The notes below the pieces were generated by a model that was given only the letters and a program-made list of their open reading frames with translations, was not told the origin of the DNA and ran no database searches. The position numbers and the translations under genes are program-made. DNA of 64,000 nt from Halorubellus salinus (lineage in GTDB: Archaea; Halobacteriota; Halobacteria; Halobacteriales; Natrialbaceae), in NCBI RefSeq assembly GCF_020567525.1, contig NZ_JAJCVI010000001.1:682001-746000 (forward strand), given 5' to 3'. Of the stretch, positions 51,448 through 60,634 are shown in pieces; the first letter of the stretch is position 1, and each line of letters begins with the position of its first letter.

Positions 51448-51969
51448 ATGCGCCGCCGCGCCCTCCTCGCGACCGTCGCCGCCGCCGTTCCAGCCACCGC
51501 AGGGTGTCTCGGTGCCTTCGAGTCGACCGGCGGGAACGACACCGCGTCCACGACCGAGCGTCCGCCGACGAGTTCCCCCACCGCGACCTGTACCGTCGAC
51601 GACTCGCTCGACCTCGCGGACGTCGACGTCCCCGAGGACCCGACCGAGGGACCGGCGCGCGAGGTCGCGGAGTTCGTCGAGAGGGCGTACGCTCGCGACC
51701 GCGCCGAGGCCGAGGGCTGGAACGTGAGCGGCGTCGAGTACGTACACTCGGAGACTGATGACGATGCGGACGCCGGCGTGGTCGTGTTCGTCGAGGTGAG
51801 CCTGGACGCCGCCGAGTCCGCCGAGCGCGCGGGCGACGCCGAGACGACGCTCCTCGCGAGCCTCCACTACGATGCCTGGTATCGCGTCACCGAGGCTCGG
51901 GTCGAACGCTCCGCCGCCGATAGCGACGACCCACCAGACTACGGCTGGGTCACCATCGCCTGCGCGTGA
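51448..51969 (+). CDS. Putative lipoprotein
   Basis: 173 residues. MRRRALLATVAAAVPATAGC is a lipoprotein signal with the lipobox Cys at 20 and a twin-arginine-like start. A Ser/Thr-rich linker follows, then a single domain (AREVAEFVERAYARDRAEAE, SGVEYVHSETDDD, VVVFVEVSLDAAESAERAGD, LASLHYDAWYRVTEARVER) resembling a small alpha/beta fold (NTF2- or cystatin-like). No family name assigned. Confidence 0.7.
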   Translation: MRRRALLATVAAAVPATAGCLGAFESTGGNDTASTTERPPTSSPTATCTVDDSLDLADVDVPEDPTEGPAREVAEFVERAYARDRAEAEGWNVSGVEYVHSETDDDADAGVVVFVEVSLDAAESAERAGDAETTLLASLHYDAWYRVTEARVERSAADSDDPPDYGWVTIACA

Positions 51970-52025
51970 GAGGGTTCGTCGTCGAACCGACAGCGTACTG
52001 TACCGTCGCCGGAACTCTTTCGCAT

Positions 52026-52214
52026 ATGAGCGACCAGCCGGCGGACGACGACGGGGCACTAGACCCGCGAGGGATGGCTGTCGGCATCGCACTCGGTGCG
52101 GGCGTCGGGACGGCGATCGGCGTGGCGATGGACGACATCGCGCTCGGCCTCACCATCGGAATGGGGATGGGTATCGCCATCGGTGCCGGACTGGCACAGG
52201 CCGGACTGGACTGA
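52026..52214 (+). CDS. Glycine-zipper small membrane protein
   Basis: 62 residues. After an acidic head, two hydrophobic segments full of Gly and Ala at spaced positions (AVGIALGAGVGTAIGVAMD, LTIGMGMGIAIGAGLAQAG) fit a glycine-zipper helix pair. Function unknown. The ATG at 52026 is preceded by a TATA-like ttcgcatatg. Single small gene. Confidence 0.6.
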   Translation: MSDQPADDDGALDPRGMAVGIALGAGVGTAIGVAMDDIALGLTIGMGMGIAIGAGLAQAGLD

Positions 52215-52297
52215 ACGGCCCCGCGACCGACGCCACCGCCGGTTCCGGAATCGCCCGGACCGACACAATCTTGCCGCCGTATCCGCTACCGTGAGGC

Positions 52298-52852
52298 ATG
52301 CGGGTTCGCGACTGGGACGACATCGTCGAGGACGTGGTTGAGTCGAACGTGGACCCGGACGGCTGGCGCGCGGTCGCCGGCGACCGCGCGAACGGCCTCG
52401 GGGAGGACCTCTACCTCGGGCATCCCGACAGGGGGATGTACCAGTTGAAGACGTACGCCAAGAACCCCTTCGAGGTGAAGGGCGTCGGGTCGCAGGTCGC
52501 CCGGAACCTCGACGACGAGATCGGGAGCTACCTCCCGACGGAGGGCTCGGGTCGGTTCGCCGTCCAGGGACCCAGCGAGGGCATGGACGAGGACGAGGCG
52601 AAGGAGAAGGCGACGGAACTGGAGGAGGTCGTGAAGGCGCACGCGGACGCGCCGACGACCCCCGGCGACTTCTTCGACGACGTCATGGAGGCGCTCGATT
52701 CGCCGGCGTTCGGCCCGATGGAGTACGACCAGTACGACCGGCCCGACGGCCTGGACGAACTCGCGACGACGTTCGAGGAGGCCGAGGACGTCCTCAACGA
52801 GGAGCTCGACGACCTCGTGGAGACCGACGAGGTCGACAAGGGCTTCATGTGA
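52298..52852 (+). CDS. Conserved haloarchaeal acidic protein
   Basis: 184 residues without membrane segments or a known fold. The conserved-looking middle is DLYLGHPDRGMYQLKTYAKN then PFEVKGVGSQVARNLDDEIG and a long acidic alpha-helical C-terminus (LDELATTFEEAEDVLNEELD). No family recognised; the first half may form a small beta domain. Start ATG 52298; no operon partner. Confidence 0.65.
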   Translation: MRVRDWDDIVEDVVESNVDPDGWRAVAGDRANGLGEDLYLGHPDRGMYQLKTYAKNPFEVKGVGSQVARNLDDEIGSYLPTEGSGRFAVQGPSEGMDEDEAKEKATELEEVVKAHADAPTTPGDFFDDVMEALDSPAFGPMEYDQYDRPDGLDELATTFEEAEDVLNEELDDLVETDEVDKGFM

Positions 52853-52940
52853 GCGGCGTCGGCCGCGTACTCGCGACGCGGTCGTCTCGCGGACTCCCGG
52901 AAGCGAGGGTTTGATACCGATACCAGTCCTGCGTTCGGCT

Positions 52941-53330
52941 ATGAGCGCCGAGGACGCTGTGCTGGATTACTACGAGGCGTTGCGTCGCGGCGAACCGCTG
53001 TACCCGTACTTCCGCGAGTCCCCCGACACGTGGAAAGCTGCGATATCCACGACGTACGACGGGTACGACGCGGTCGCCGCGGCGTTACGCGAGCAGACGC
53101 GGACGACCACCGACTGGTCGGTCGGGAGCGACGGACCGGCCGTCGTCCAAGGGGAGGAGTGGGCGTCGTTCAACGACGCCGTCTCGCTCGCGTGGACGCG
53201 GACGTCCGACGACGACGACGCCACGGCGACCCGCCACGAGTTCGAGACGCGCTGGAGCGGGACGCTCGTCGACCACGACGACGAGTGGTCGTTCCTGGAA
53301 CTGCACGTGAGCGCCCCGACCGCAGTCTGA
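52941..53330 (+). CDS. NTF2-like (SnoaL-type) protein
   Basis: 129 residues beginning MSAEDAVLDYYEALRRGEPL, the usual helix of NTF2-like proteins, then PYFRESPDTWKAAISTTYDG, a strand-rich central part and ETRWSGTLVDHDDEWSFLEL at the end. Small NTF2-like domains bind ligands or act as enzymes; no active-site residues can be assigned. Its stop overlaps the next start (TGATG, 53328-53332). Confidence 0.7.
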   Translation: MSAEDAVLDYYEALRRGEPLYPYFRESPDTWKAAISTTYDGYDAVAAALREQTRTTTDWSVGSDGPAVVQGEEWASFNDAVSLAWTRTSDDDDATATRHEFETRWSGTLVDHDDEWSFLELHVSAPTAV

Positions 53331-53596
53331 TGGTGGGGCCATCGCTCAGCGAGGCCGACTACGCCGCGGGCATGAGTCGCCTCCAGGCCTTCGTCGTCCT
53401 CCTCGTCGCTGGTTCGGGCGCGCTCGTCGCGCTGTACGCGGACGCCGGCCCGGTCGTCGTCGCCGGGGGCGCGCTCGGCGGGGCGGCCCTCGGGTTCGTG
53501 CTCTGGTACTACATGGTGTGGGCGTACCAGGACGGGTCGTCCCGGCACGAGCCCGGGAGCGAGGACGGCTACGAGAAACGCGACCGCTTCAACTGA
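53330..53596 (+). CDS. Small two-helix membrane protein
   Basis: 88 residues with two hydrophobic helices (MSRLQAFVVLLVAGSGALVA; VVVAGGALGGAALGFVLWYY) and a polar C-terminus ending EKRDRFN. Translation-coupled to the NTF2-like gene by a one-base overlap. Function not recognised. Confidence 0.65.
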   Translation: MVGPSLSEADYAAGMSRLQAFVVLLVAGSGALVALYADAGPVVVAGGALGGAALGFVLWYYMVWAYQDGSSRHEPGSEDGYEKRDRFN

Positions 53597-53646
53597 CCGC
53601 GTCGACGGCGAACCGGCGTATTCGTTCGCAGTGCCCGCGTTCGTTC

Positions 53647-54606
53647 TTAGAGGCCGAGTCGCGAGAGCCACGCGTCGGGGTCGTCTATCTCCTCGTCGGT
53701 CGGGAGGTTCTCGGGCCCGTCCCAGACGCGCCCGGCGGCGTCGAGGCCGCGGGCGTCCGTGACGTGCTCGAAGAACGCCTTCCCGCGCTCGTACTGCTGG
53801 CGTTTCAGGCCGAGGCCGAGGAGTCGACGCGCGAGCTGGGCGAGCGGGCCGCGGCCGCCGCGGCGCTCGTCGACCTTCCGGCGCAGGTCCGCGTACTCGT
53901 CGTCGAACGCGTGATCCATCAGGAGTTCCGCGTACCCCTCGACGACGGTCATCGCGGCGTTCATCTCCTGGAACTCCTGCGAGGAGATGCCGCCCGCGGA
54001 GAGGTCCTGGAGGCCGGACTCGACGCGGTCCTCGAGGTACCCCGAGAGCCACGGGGCGGCGCCGAACTCCGCGGCGTGCGTGACCTCGTGGAACGCGATC
54101 CAGCGGCGGAATCGCGGGGCGTCGACGTCGAGGCTGTCGGCGACGCGCTCGATGTTCGGGTGCACGAAGTACAGCGCGTGGTCGGGGTCGTCGTCGCCCG
54201 CGAGCAAGAGCGGGTCGTACTGGCCGAGGACGTTCTTCGCGAGGAACGTCAGCATCACCGCCATCGTCCCCGTGTTCACGGTGCGGGCGACGCCGGGGAA
54301 CGCGGACATCCCTTCTGCTTCGAGCGGTGCGAGGACGCGCCGGAACGTGTCGACGTTCGCGTCCACCCAGTGGTGGCGGTGCTGTATCTCGATGGTGTCG
54401 GGGACGTCGAAGTCGATGCTGGCGACGCGCCGCACGCGGTCGCGGGCGTCGCGGACGTCGGTCGCGTACCCGGTTCGCTGCGCGTCGGTGAGCGCGACGT
54501 CGCCGGGGTCGGTCGCGGCCTTCGCCGCGTCCGCGACGGCCGTCCAGTCGATAGCGCCCTCGCCGGACGCGGACGCGACCGCCTGAACGCTCCGGAACAG
54601 GTTCAT
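53647..54606 (-). CDS. Zinc-dependent metalloprotease, DUF2342 family
   Basis: 319 residues. RRWIAFHEVTHAAEFGAAPW carries the HExxH motif of the zinc site; PLEAEGMSAFPGVARTVNTG and MTVVEGYAELLMDHAFDD are further family blocks (the Glu in VVEGYAE is the likely third ligand). Annotations often call this family 'coenzyme F420 biosynthesis associated'. Proteolytic activity and substrate are not proved. ATG 54604-54606; the frame extends to 54630 but the added residues are not family-like. Confidence 0.85.
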   Translation of the reverse strand: MNLFRSVQAVASASGEGAIDWTAVADAAKAATDPGDVALTDAQRTGYATDVRDARDRVRRVASIDFDVPDTIEIQHRHHWVDANVDTFRRVLAPLEAEGMSAFPGVARTVNTGTMAVMLTFLAKNVLGQYDPLLLAGDDDPDHALYFVHPNIERVADSLDVDAPRFRRWIAFHEVTHAAEFGAAPWLSGYLEDRVESGLQDLSAGGISSQEFQEMNAAMTVVEGYAELLMDHAFDDEYADLRRKVDERRGGRGPLAQLARRLLGLGLKRQQYERGKAFFEHVTDARGLDAAGRVWDGPENLPTDEEIDDPDAWLSRLGL

Positions 54607-54696
54607 GCCGAAAGCGTAGGAGGTGGACACGTAAACGCTTTCAGTCTCCTCGGGAGTGATGTCCCGGCGCGAACGCGGCCGGTCGCCGGTGCTGGT

Positions 54697-55044
54697 TCAG
54701 ACGTCGTCGACGTCGTCTGCGTCGTCGACGTCGTCGAGTTCGACCATCTCGACGTCGTCGACGGCGTCGTCGTCGCCGCCCATGAGGACGCGTGCGGCGA
54801 CGGCGAGCAGGACGAGTGCGACGACGCCGAGGATGGCGCCCTTCACCGGCGTGTTGCGCCCGCTCTCGGCTGCGTCGTCGGGGTCGACGTCCACCGCGGG
54901 GGCGTCGGTCGTCGGTGCGTCGTCGGCGTCGGAGGGGTGGCCGCCGTCGGTCGCCTCGACGTCCGGGCTCGGGTCGTCGCCGAAGCTCGGGCCGAGCTGG
55001 AGGCCGCCCTCGAAGTGCAACTCGAATATCGTGATGTCTCCCAT
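54697..55044 (-). CDS. Membrane-anchored acidic haloarchaeal protein
   Basis: 115 residues: MGDITIFELHFEGGLQLGPSF, an acidic linker, one helix (TPVKGAILGVVALVLLAVAA) and a tail of Asp and Val repeats (EMVELDDVDDADDVDDV). The N-terminal strand pair is shared by many unnamed haloarchaeal proteins. No function known. Divergent from the M42 gene. Confidence 0.65.
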   Translation of the reverse strand: MGDITIFELHFEGGLQLGPSFGDDPSPDVEATDGGHPSDADDAPTTDAPAVDVDPDDAAESGRNTPVKGAILGVVALVLLAVAARVLMGGDDDAVDDVEMVELDDVDDADDVDDV

Positions 55045-55245
55045 ACCGTACCCTTCGCGGAGTCGTCACTTATCGATTCCGACGTGGTCGCTGCACCGGG
55101 TCGACGTGCGCCTCCGACGTTGACAGGTCGGCGCCGCCACGGGGTCGAGCGGTCGGCGTCGCCACGGGGATTGTAACGGCATCGGTGGCGTGGAACTGGC
55201 CGTGGATTCCCGAGCCTTAAGTCCCCGCCCACGAACCGGTCAGGC

Positions 55246-56310
55246 ATGGATAGCGAACGCTGGGAGTTCCTGGAGGAACTCCTCGAGACGCCGAGTCCGT
55301 CGGGGTACGAGACGCGCGGCCAGCGCGTGTGGGTGGAGTACGCGAAGCAGTACGCCGACGACGTGCGGACGGACGCGTACGGGAACGCGATCGCGGCGTA
55401 CAACGAGGACGCCGAGGGGCCGACGGTCGCGTTCGCCGGGCACGGCGACGAGATCGGGTTCATCGTCCGTCGCATCGACGACGACGGGTTCGTGCACCTC
55501 GGACGCATCGGCGGGAGCGACCGCACGGTGTCGAAGGGCCAGCACGTCACGATCCACGGCAGCGACGGGGTCGTCCCGGGCGTGGTCGGGCAGGTCGCGA
55601 TCCACCTCCGTGACCCCTCGAAGGACGAGTACGACGAGATAGCCGAGCAGGTCGTCGACGTCGGCGCCGAGGACCGCGAGGAAGCCGAAGAGCTCGTCGA
55701 GGTCGGGGACCCTATCACGTTCTCGTCGACCGTCGAGGACCTCGTCGGCGACAAGGTCGCGGCGCGCGGGATGGACAACCGCGTCGGGACGTACACGGCC
55801 ATCGAGGGCCTGCGGCGCGCTGCCGAGATGGACGTCGACGTCACCGTGTACGCCGTGAGCACGGTCCAAGAGGAACTCGGGAAGAAGGGCGCGATGATGG
55901 TGACCGACCGGCTGGACGTGGACGCGGCGCTCGTCGTGGACGTCACGCACGCCGGCGACTACCCGAAGTCCCCGTCGGAGAAGACGGGCGACGTCGCGCT
56001 CGGCGACGGCCCCGTGGTCGGCCGCGGGAGCGCGAACCATCCGGTCGTCTCGCAGCTCGCGCGGAAGGCCGCGGCGGACGCGGACATCGACGTCCAGCTG
56101 CAGGCCGCCGGGAGCTTCACCGGGACGGACACCGACGAGTTCTACGTCTCCAGCGGCGGCGTGCCGTCGCTGAACGTGAGCGTCCCGAACCGCTACATGC
56201 ACACACCCGTCGAGGTCGTGGACACGACCGACGTGGAGGGCGTCGCGGACCTGCTCGCGGCGTTCGCGGCGACCGTCGAGGACCGGGAGAGCTTCGCGGT
56301 CGACGTCTGA
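55246..56310 (+). CDS. M42 family metallopeptidase (tetrahedral aminopeptidase)
   Basis: 354 residues. Metal ligands in order: FAGHGDEIGF (His/Asp), GMDNRVGTYTAIEGLR (bridging Asp), AVSTVQEELGKKGAM (catalytic Glu and metal Glu), VVDVTHAGDYP (Asp) and VPNRYMHTPVEVVDTTD (last His). This is the full M42 set. In archaea such TET peptidases form dodecamers that finish the breakdown of peptides from the proteasome; other members are called endoglucanases. ATG 55246, preceded by a TATA-like ccttaagtcc at 55215-55224. Confidence 0.92.
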   Translation: MDSERWEFLEELLETPSPSGYETRGQRVWVEYAKQYADDVRTDAYGNAIAAYNEDAEGPTVAFAGHGDEIGFIVRRIDDDGFVHLGRIGGSDRTVSKGQHVTIHGSDGVVPGVVGQVAIHLRDPSKDEYDEIAEQVVDVGAEDREEAEELVEVGDPITFSSTVEDLVGDKVAARGMDNRVGTYTAIEGLRRAAEMDVDVTVYAVSTVQEELGKKGAMMVTDRLDVDAALVVDVTHAGDYPKSPSEKTGDVALGDGPVVGRGSANHPVVSQLARKAAADADIDVQLQAAGSFTGTDTDEFYVSSGGVPSLNVSVPNRYMHTPVEVVDTTDVEGVADLLAAFAATVEDRESFAVDV

Positions 56311-56392
56311 CCGCGCGCACCCGCGGCGATTGCAGGCGACCTGTCGGCGGCGACCCGGTACGTTTAAGGAACCGCTACGACCCGGATGGTGT

Positions 56393-56587
56393 ATGGACGA
56401 CGACAGTGGACGGCCCCTCGACGTGCTCGACGCGTCCGTCGGGAAGACGGTCGCGGTACGACTGAAGGACGGCGAGACGTACGAGGGCACGCTGACGGGG
56501 TACGACCAGCACATGAACCTGGTCATCGAGTCGGAGGACAACACAACGATTATCCGTGGCGACAACGTCGTGTCGATAACTCCATGA
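56393..56587 (+). CDS. LSM domain (Sm-like archaeal) protein
   Basis: 64 residues. Sm motif 1 is [28 protein letters not shown] and Sm motif 2 [10 protein letters not shown], the pattern of archaeal Lsm/SmAP rings that bind U-rich RNA. TATA-like gtttaagg at 56362-56369. The start of rpl37e overlaps its stop (ATGA, 56584-56587); this Lsm-L37e pairing is typical for haloarchaea. Confidence 0.93.
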   Translation: MDDDSGRPLDVLDASVGKTVAVRLKDGETYEGTLTGYDQHMNLVIESEDNTTIIRGDNVVSITP

Positions 56588-56757
56588 CTGGCGCAGGAAC
56601 CCCCTCTCAAGGCAAGAAGAACACGAAGACGCACACGAAGTGCCGCCGCTGCGGCGAGAAGTCCTACCACACGAAGAAGAAGGAGTGCTCGTCGTGTGGG
56701 TTCGGGAAGTCCGCGAAGCGACGGGACTACGAGTGGCAGTCGAAGGCTGGCGAGTAA
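56584..56757 (+). CDS. rpl37e: 50S ribosomal protein L37e
   Basis: 57 residues with a C4 zinc site: [12 protein letters not shown] (CxxC) and [13 protein letters not shown] (CxxC), typical of L37e, and the usual very basic composition. Coupled to the Lsm gene. The next gene, purF, is 302 bases away after a repeat-containing gap. Confidence 0.96.
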   Translation: MTGAGTPSQGKKNTKTHTKCRRCGEKSYHTKKKECSSCGFGKSAKRRDYEWQSKAGE

Positions 56758-56790
56758 GCGACCTCGTTCTCGACCGGGTTTCCGGTCTCT

Positions 56791-56870
56791 CGACCGTTCG
56801 ACTTCCGTAGCGACCGCGCTGGCGACCGTTCGACTCCCGTAGCGACCGCGCTGGCGACCGTTCGGTAGCC
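56791..56870. repeat. 32-base tandem repeat in the purF upstream region
   Basis: Two complete 32-base units differing at one position (56791-56822 and 56823-56854: cgaccgttcgac, t or c, then cccgtagcgaccgcgctgg) and a third partial unit (56855-56870, cgaccgttcggtagcc). The unit is placed in the 301-base gap between rpl37e and purF. The rest of this gap (56871-57058) carries the purF promoter, AT-rich around tagaccacaatcacgtcc (57010-57027), and no gene. Confidence 0.7.
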
Positions 56871-57058
56871 GGTCCGGTGCCGTTCGCGCGTCGACGCCGT
56901 CGAGTGACGACGACGCGACCGGGGTGGCTCGGTGGCGTGGGACGAACCCGGCCGCCGACCACCCGAGATACGCACGAGCGTGCATACTTCTCGGTGGTGG
57001 GGAGCAGTTTAGACCACAATCACGTCCTTTTTTGGTGGGTGACGCCCGACTGTCTCCC

Positions 57059-58540
57059 ATGACAGACGGGCGGGGAGCCACCCCCGATTCCGACGGGCCG
57101 ACCGAGAAGTGCGGCGTCGTGGGCGTCGCGCTCGACGACCGGGCGGCCGCACGACCGCTCTACTACTCGCTGTACGCACTCCAGCACCGTGGCCAGGAGT
57201 CCGCTGGTATCGTCACGCACGACGGGTTCCAGCAGCACGACCACGTCGAGATGGGGCTCGTCGGTGACGCGTTCACCCAGGCGGACATAGAGTCGCTCAC
57301 GGGCGCCGCCGGCATCGGGCACGTCCGCTATCCGACCGCGGGGAGCGTCGACAAGTCCTGCGCGCAACCGTTCACGGTGTCGTTCAAGAGCGGGTCGCTC
57401 GCCTTGAGTCACAACGGGAACCTCGTGAACGCCGACGAGATCCGCGACGAGCTCGCGGGGCTCGGGCACGCGTTCACGAGCGACGGCGACACCGAGGTCA
57501 TCGCGCACGACCTCGCGCGGAACCTCCTCGAGGAGGACCTCGTCCGCGCGGTCAAGCGCACGATGGGGCGCATCCACGGGTCGTACTCGCTCACCATCAT
57601 GCACGACGACACGGTCCTCGGCGTCCGCGACCCCGAGGGGAACCGGCCGCTCTGCATCGGCGAACTCGACGACGGCTACATCCTCGCGTCGGAGTCCGCC
57701 GCCATCGACACGCTCGACGGCGACCTCGTCCGGGACGTGAAACCCGGTGAACTCGTCGTCCTCCACGAGGACGGGAGCGACTTCGACTCCTACCAGCTCG
57801 TCGACCAGGACAACAGCGCGCACTGCTTCTTCGAGCACGTGTACTTCGCGCGCCCCGACAGCGTCATCGACGACTCGCTCGTGTACGAGGTCCGCCGGCA
57901 GCTCGGCCGGAACCTCTGGCACGAGTCCGGTATCGAGACGGACGTCGTGATGCCCGTGCCGGACTCCGGGCGTGCGTTCGCCTCGGGGTACGCGGAGGCC
58001 GCCGACGAGGACGGCGCCGACACCGAGTTCGCCGAGGGCCTGATGAAGAACCGGTACGTCGGCCGGACGTTCATCATGCCGACGCAGGACGAGCGCGAGC
58101 GCGCGGTCCGCCTGAAGCTCAACCCCATCAAGTCCACCGTCGAGGGGAAGACCGTCACCATCATCGACGACTCCATCGTCCGCGGGACGACGTCGACGCA
58201 GCTCGTCGAGCTCCTGAAGGACTGCGGCGCGGAGGAGGTCCACATGCGCATCGGCGCTCCACCCATCGTCGCCCCGTGCTACATGGGTATCGACATGGCG
58301 ACGCGCGACGAGCTCATCGCCGCCGGCCAGACCACCGAGGACATCCGCGAGGCCATCGCCGCGGACTCGCTCTCGTACCTCTCCATCGACGCGGTCTGCG
58401 ACGCGCTCGACGCCTCCCGCGCCGACCTCTGCCTCGGTTGCGTGAGCGGCGAGTACCCCTACGACATCGAGGGCGAGCCCACGGACCGCGAGGTCGCCCG
58501 TCCCGTCATCGAGGGCGCCGACGCCCCGGCCGACGACTGA
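57059..58540 (+). CDS. purF: Amidophosphoribosyltransferase
   Basis: 493 residues; first enzyme of purine synthesis, making phosphoribosylamine from PRPP and glutamine. The N-terminal Cys nucleophile is at about residue 18, after a propeptide (ending PTEK before CGVVGVAL), so it must be processed. The glutaminase block GNLVNADEIRDELAG and the PRPP loop VTIIDDSIVRGTTSTQL are intact. Four cysteines match the [4Fe-4S] ligands of the Bacillus-type enzyme: NSAHCFFEHVY, IVAPCYMG and CLGCVSG. ATG 57059-57061 lies 30 or so bases after an AT-rich promoter block. Confidence 0.95.
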   Translation: MTDGRGATPDSDGPTEKCGVVGVALDDRAAARPLYYSLYALQHRGQESAGIVTHDGFQQHDHVEMGLVGDAFTQADIESLTGAAGIGHVRYPTAGSVDKSCAQPFTVSFKSGSLALSHNGNLVNADEIRDELAGLGHAFTSDGDTEVIAHDLARNLLEEDLVRAVKRTMGRIHGSYSLTIMHDDTVLGVRDPEGNRPLCIGELDDGYILASESAAIDTLDGDLVRDVKPGELVVLHEDGSDFDSYQLVDQDNSAHCFFEHVYFARPDSVIDDSLVYEVRRQLGRNLWHESGIETDVVMPVPDSGRAFASGYAEAADEDGADTEFAEGLMKNRYVGRTFIMPTQDERERAVRLKLNPIKSTVEGKTVTIIDDSIVRGTTSTQLVELLKDCGAEEVHMRIGAPPIVAPCYMGIDMATRDELIAAGQTTEDIREAIAADSLSYLSIDAVCDALDASRADLCLGCVSGEYPYDIEGEPTDREVARPVIEGADAPADD

Positions 58541-58640
58541 CCCGCAGGTCGGTTGCGCTCCAGGCCGCGTCAGCGCGACCACGTCCCTCGGTACCACACC
58601 CGGTCGGTCTTTTATGTCGGACGGTCGAGTTGGTCGAGGT

Positions 58641-59180
58641 ATGCCCGGTGCGACGTTTCTCGAAGGCGACCGCGTGGAGTTGTGTACGATGGAGGCCGAG
58701 GACGCCGCGTTCCTCACCGAAGCGGTCAACGACCCGGCGGTCCGGCAGTCCCTCGGCGTGGCGGACCCGCGGAGCAGAGCGCATCACGAGGAGTGGATCG
58801 AGGAGGAGGTGAACGGCGGCGACGGCATCGCGCTCCTCGTCGTCGCCGACGACGAACCGGTCGGCGTCGTGAGCACGGTCTGGATAGCGGACCGGAACGG
58901 CCACGCCATCCTCTCGGCGTGGATCGCCGCCGACGCGCACGGCGAGGGGTACGGCTCGGACGCGACGACGACGTTCATCGATTACCTGTTCGACGAGAAG
59001 CGCATGCACAGCGTTCGCGCGGAGGCCTACGAGACGAACGAGGCGTCGAACGCACTCCTCTCCTCGATCGGCCTGGAGCACGTCGGGACCATCCCGGAGG
59101 GTGCGTTCGTCGACGGCGAGTTCGTCGACTCGCACATCTACTCGATCACCGCCGACGACTGGCGAGCGCAGCGGGCGTGA
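58641..59180 (+). CDS. GNAT family N-acetyltransferase (RimJ/RimL-like)
   Basis: 179 residues: FLEGDRVELCTMEAEDAAFL, the acetyl-CoA loop ADAHGEGYGSDATTTFIDYL and the late SVRAEAYETNEASNALLSSIG block typical of RimJ/RimL-type acetyltransferases. Target unknown (protein N-termini or small molecules). TATA box tcttttatg at 58609-58616, 25 bases before the ATG, predicts a leaderless transcript. Confidence 0.88.
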   Translation: MPGATFLEGDRVELCTMEAEDAAFLTEAVNDPAVRQSLGVADPRSRAHHEEWIEEEVNGGDGIALLVVADDEPVGVVSTVWIADRNGHAILSAWIAADAHGEGYGSDATTTFIDYLFDEKRMHSVRAEAYETNEASNALLSSIGLEHVGTIPEGAFVDGEFVDSHIYSITADDWRAQRA

Positions 59181-59205
59181 TGCGGTCGCGTCGACCGCCT
59201 CGCGC

Positions 59206-59778
59206 TCACCCGTAGAATCCGGCGGGGACGAGGTAGAGGAGGACGTACACGACGTTCCCGAGGACGAACGAGACGAGCCAGAGCGGCGCCGCGACCTTCG
59301 CGACGCGCTTGTGACTCGTCTCCGGGAGTTCGCTCACGGGATGCGTCCACGCGAGCAGGAGCACGTAGTACAGCAAGGGGATGCAGACGATGGCCAGGAT
59401 CATGTGGACCGCGAGCACGCCGAAGTACGCGAGTTCGACGACGCCCGTCCCCGGGAACGATTGGGGGCCCTTGAGCGCGACCTTCCAGAGGTAGAGCGCG
59501 AGGAACGCGACGAACAACCCGAACGCGGCGAGCATGTACTTTCGGTGGGCGTCGAACCGCTTCGCGCGCGCCTCGCGGACGCCGAGGACGATGCAGGCGA
59601 TGGCAGCGAGGCTGATGCCCGCGTTCACGTGCGGGATGGCGTCCAGCAGCCACGCTGGCGCTCCGGGCAGGACTGACCCGGGGATGGCTTGCCGGGCCGC
59701 GGCGAACACGAGCGCGAGCGACACCACGGAGAGGACGGCGGTGAGGCCGCGGACGTTCCGGCGAACGACTCGTTGCAT
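59206..59778 (-). CDS. DUF420 family membrane protein
   Basis: 190 residues with five hydrophobic helices. Typical segments: HVNAGISLAAIACIVLGVRE, AHRKYMLAAFGLFVAFLALY and AVHMILAIVCIPLLYYVLLL. The His-rich helix edges resemble DUF420 proteins, often found near cytochrome c oxidase genes and suspected to help haem-copper oxidase assembly; here no oxidase gene is adjacent, but the neighbour is a halocyanin (a copper electron carrier), which fits a respiratory context. Confidence 0.8.
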   Translation of the reverse strand: MQRVVRRNVRGLTAVLSVVSLALVFAAARQAIPGSVLPGAPAWLLDAIPHVNAGISLAAIACIVLGVREARAKRFDAHRKYMLAAFGLFVAFLALYLWKVALKGPQSFPGTGVVELAYFGVLAVHMILAIVCIPLLYYVLLLAWTHPVSELPETSHKRVAKVAAPLWLVSFVLGNVVYVLLYLVPAGFYG

Positions 59779-59836
59779 GACTGATACTCGGTGCTCGGGC
59801 CGTTTACCCGTTACCTTCCCGGACGCACGCTGGCGG

Positions 59837-60634
59837 TTACTCGCTCGCGACGACGAGTTCGCCGACCATCCCGACGCTCTCGTGGGGCTCGCAGTGGTAG
59901 CGGTACCGGCCTTCCGTCTCGAACGTGTGCACGTGCTCGACCCCCGCGTCGTGGAGGGCGCCCTCGGTCCCAGTCCACGTCGCGCCGTCTGGACGCTCGT
60001 CGACGGTGAGGCTGTGATTGTCGCTCCCCCAGACGAACCGGACTTCGGTGCCGGGGCGAACCACGGGAGCGACGTTCGTCCCGGGTTCGAACACGAACTC
60101 GCCCTCGGGGCCGACGACGACGCGTGCGGGCGCGTCCTCGCCGAGGACGACGCGGTCGCTCGTCGTCGCGTCGACGTCGCCGACGACGACGCGCCCCGTC
60201 ATCCCGACGCTCCTGTGGGGCTCGCAGTGATAGTCGTATCGGCCCTCTACCTCGAACGTGTGCTCGTACGCGAAGCCGGAATCGTACACCTCGCCGTCGG
60301 TCGTCCCGACCCAGTCGCTCTCGGCCGGGACGTCGTGGGGGACGACGTTGTGGTTGTCCGACTGCCACGTCCATCGGACGGTGTCGCCGGGGTCGACGTC
60401 TACCTCGGCGGGCTCGAAGCCGAACTCGCCGTCCGGGCCGACCGCGACCTCGACGGCGACCTCGTCATCGCTCGTGGTCGTCGACTCTTCCTCGGTGTTC
60501 GTCCCAGTCTCATCGGTGTTCGCCGCCGCGTCGTCGGTGGTGGAGCCGCCACCGGTCGTCGTGTCTACGTCGCCGTCCTCGGCGGACGCATCCTCCTGGT
60601 GGGTGGCTCGGTGGTCGAACCCCCGACCACACAT
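59837..60634 (-). CDS. Halocyanin-like protein with two blue-copper domains
   Basis: 265 residues after a Thr/Ser-rich linker. Two plastocyanin-type domains each keep the copper ligands: domain 1 has a His in SDNHNVVPHD and YDYHCEPHRSVGMTG (Cys, His, Met); domain 2 has SDNHSLTVDE and YRYHCEPHESVGMVG. Halocyanins carry electrons at the cell surface. The open frame begins at ATG 60632-60634, but the first residues (MCGRGFDHRATH) are not a signal; the true signal peptide lies upstream in another frame (60625-60711), so a frameshift is suspected at the run of five C (60620-60624). Divergent partner of the DUF420 gene is absent; both are on the minus strand. Confidence 0.85.
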   Translation of the reverse strand: MCGRGFDHRATHQEDASAEDGDVDTTTGGGSTTDDAAANTDETGTNTEEESTTTSDDEVAVEVAVGPDGEFGFEPAEVDVDPGDTVRWTWQSDNHNVVPHDVPAESDWVGTTDGEVYDSGFAYEHTFEVEGRYDYHCEPHRSVGMTGRVVVGDVDATTSDRVVLGEDAPARVVVGPEGEFVFEPGTNVAPVVRPGTEVRFVWGSDNHSLTVDERPDGATWTGTEGALHDAGVEHVHTFETEGRYRYHCEPHESVGMVGELVVASE

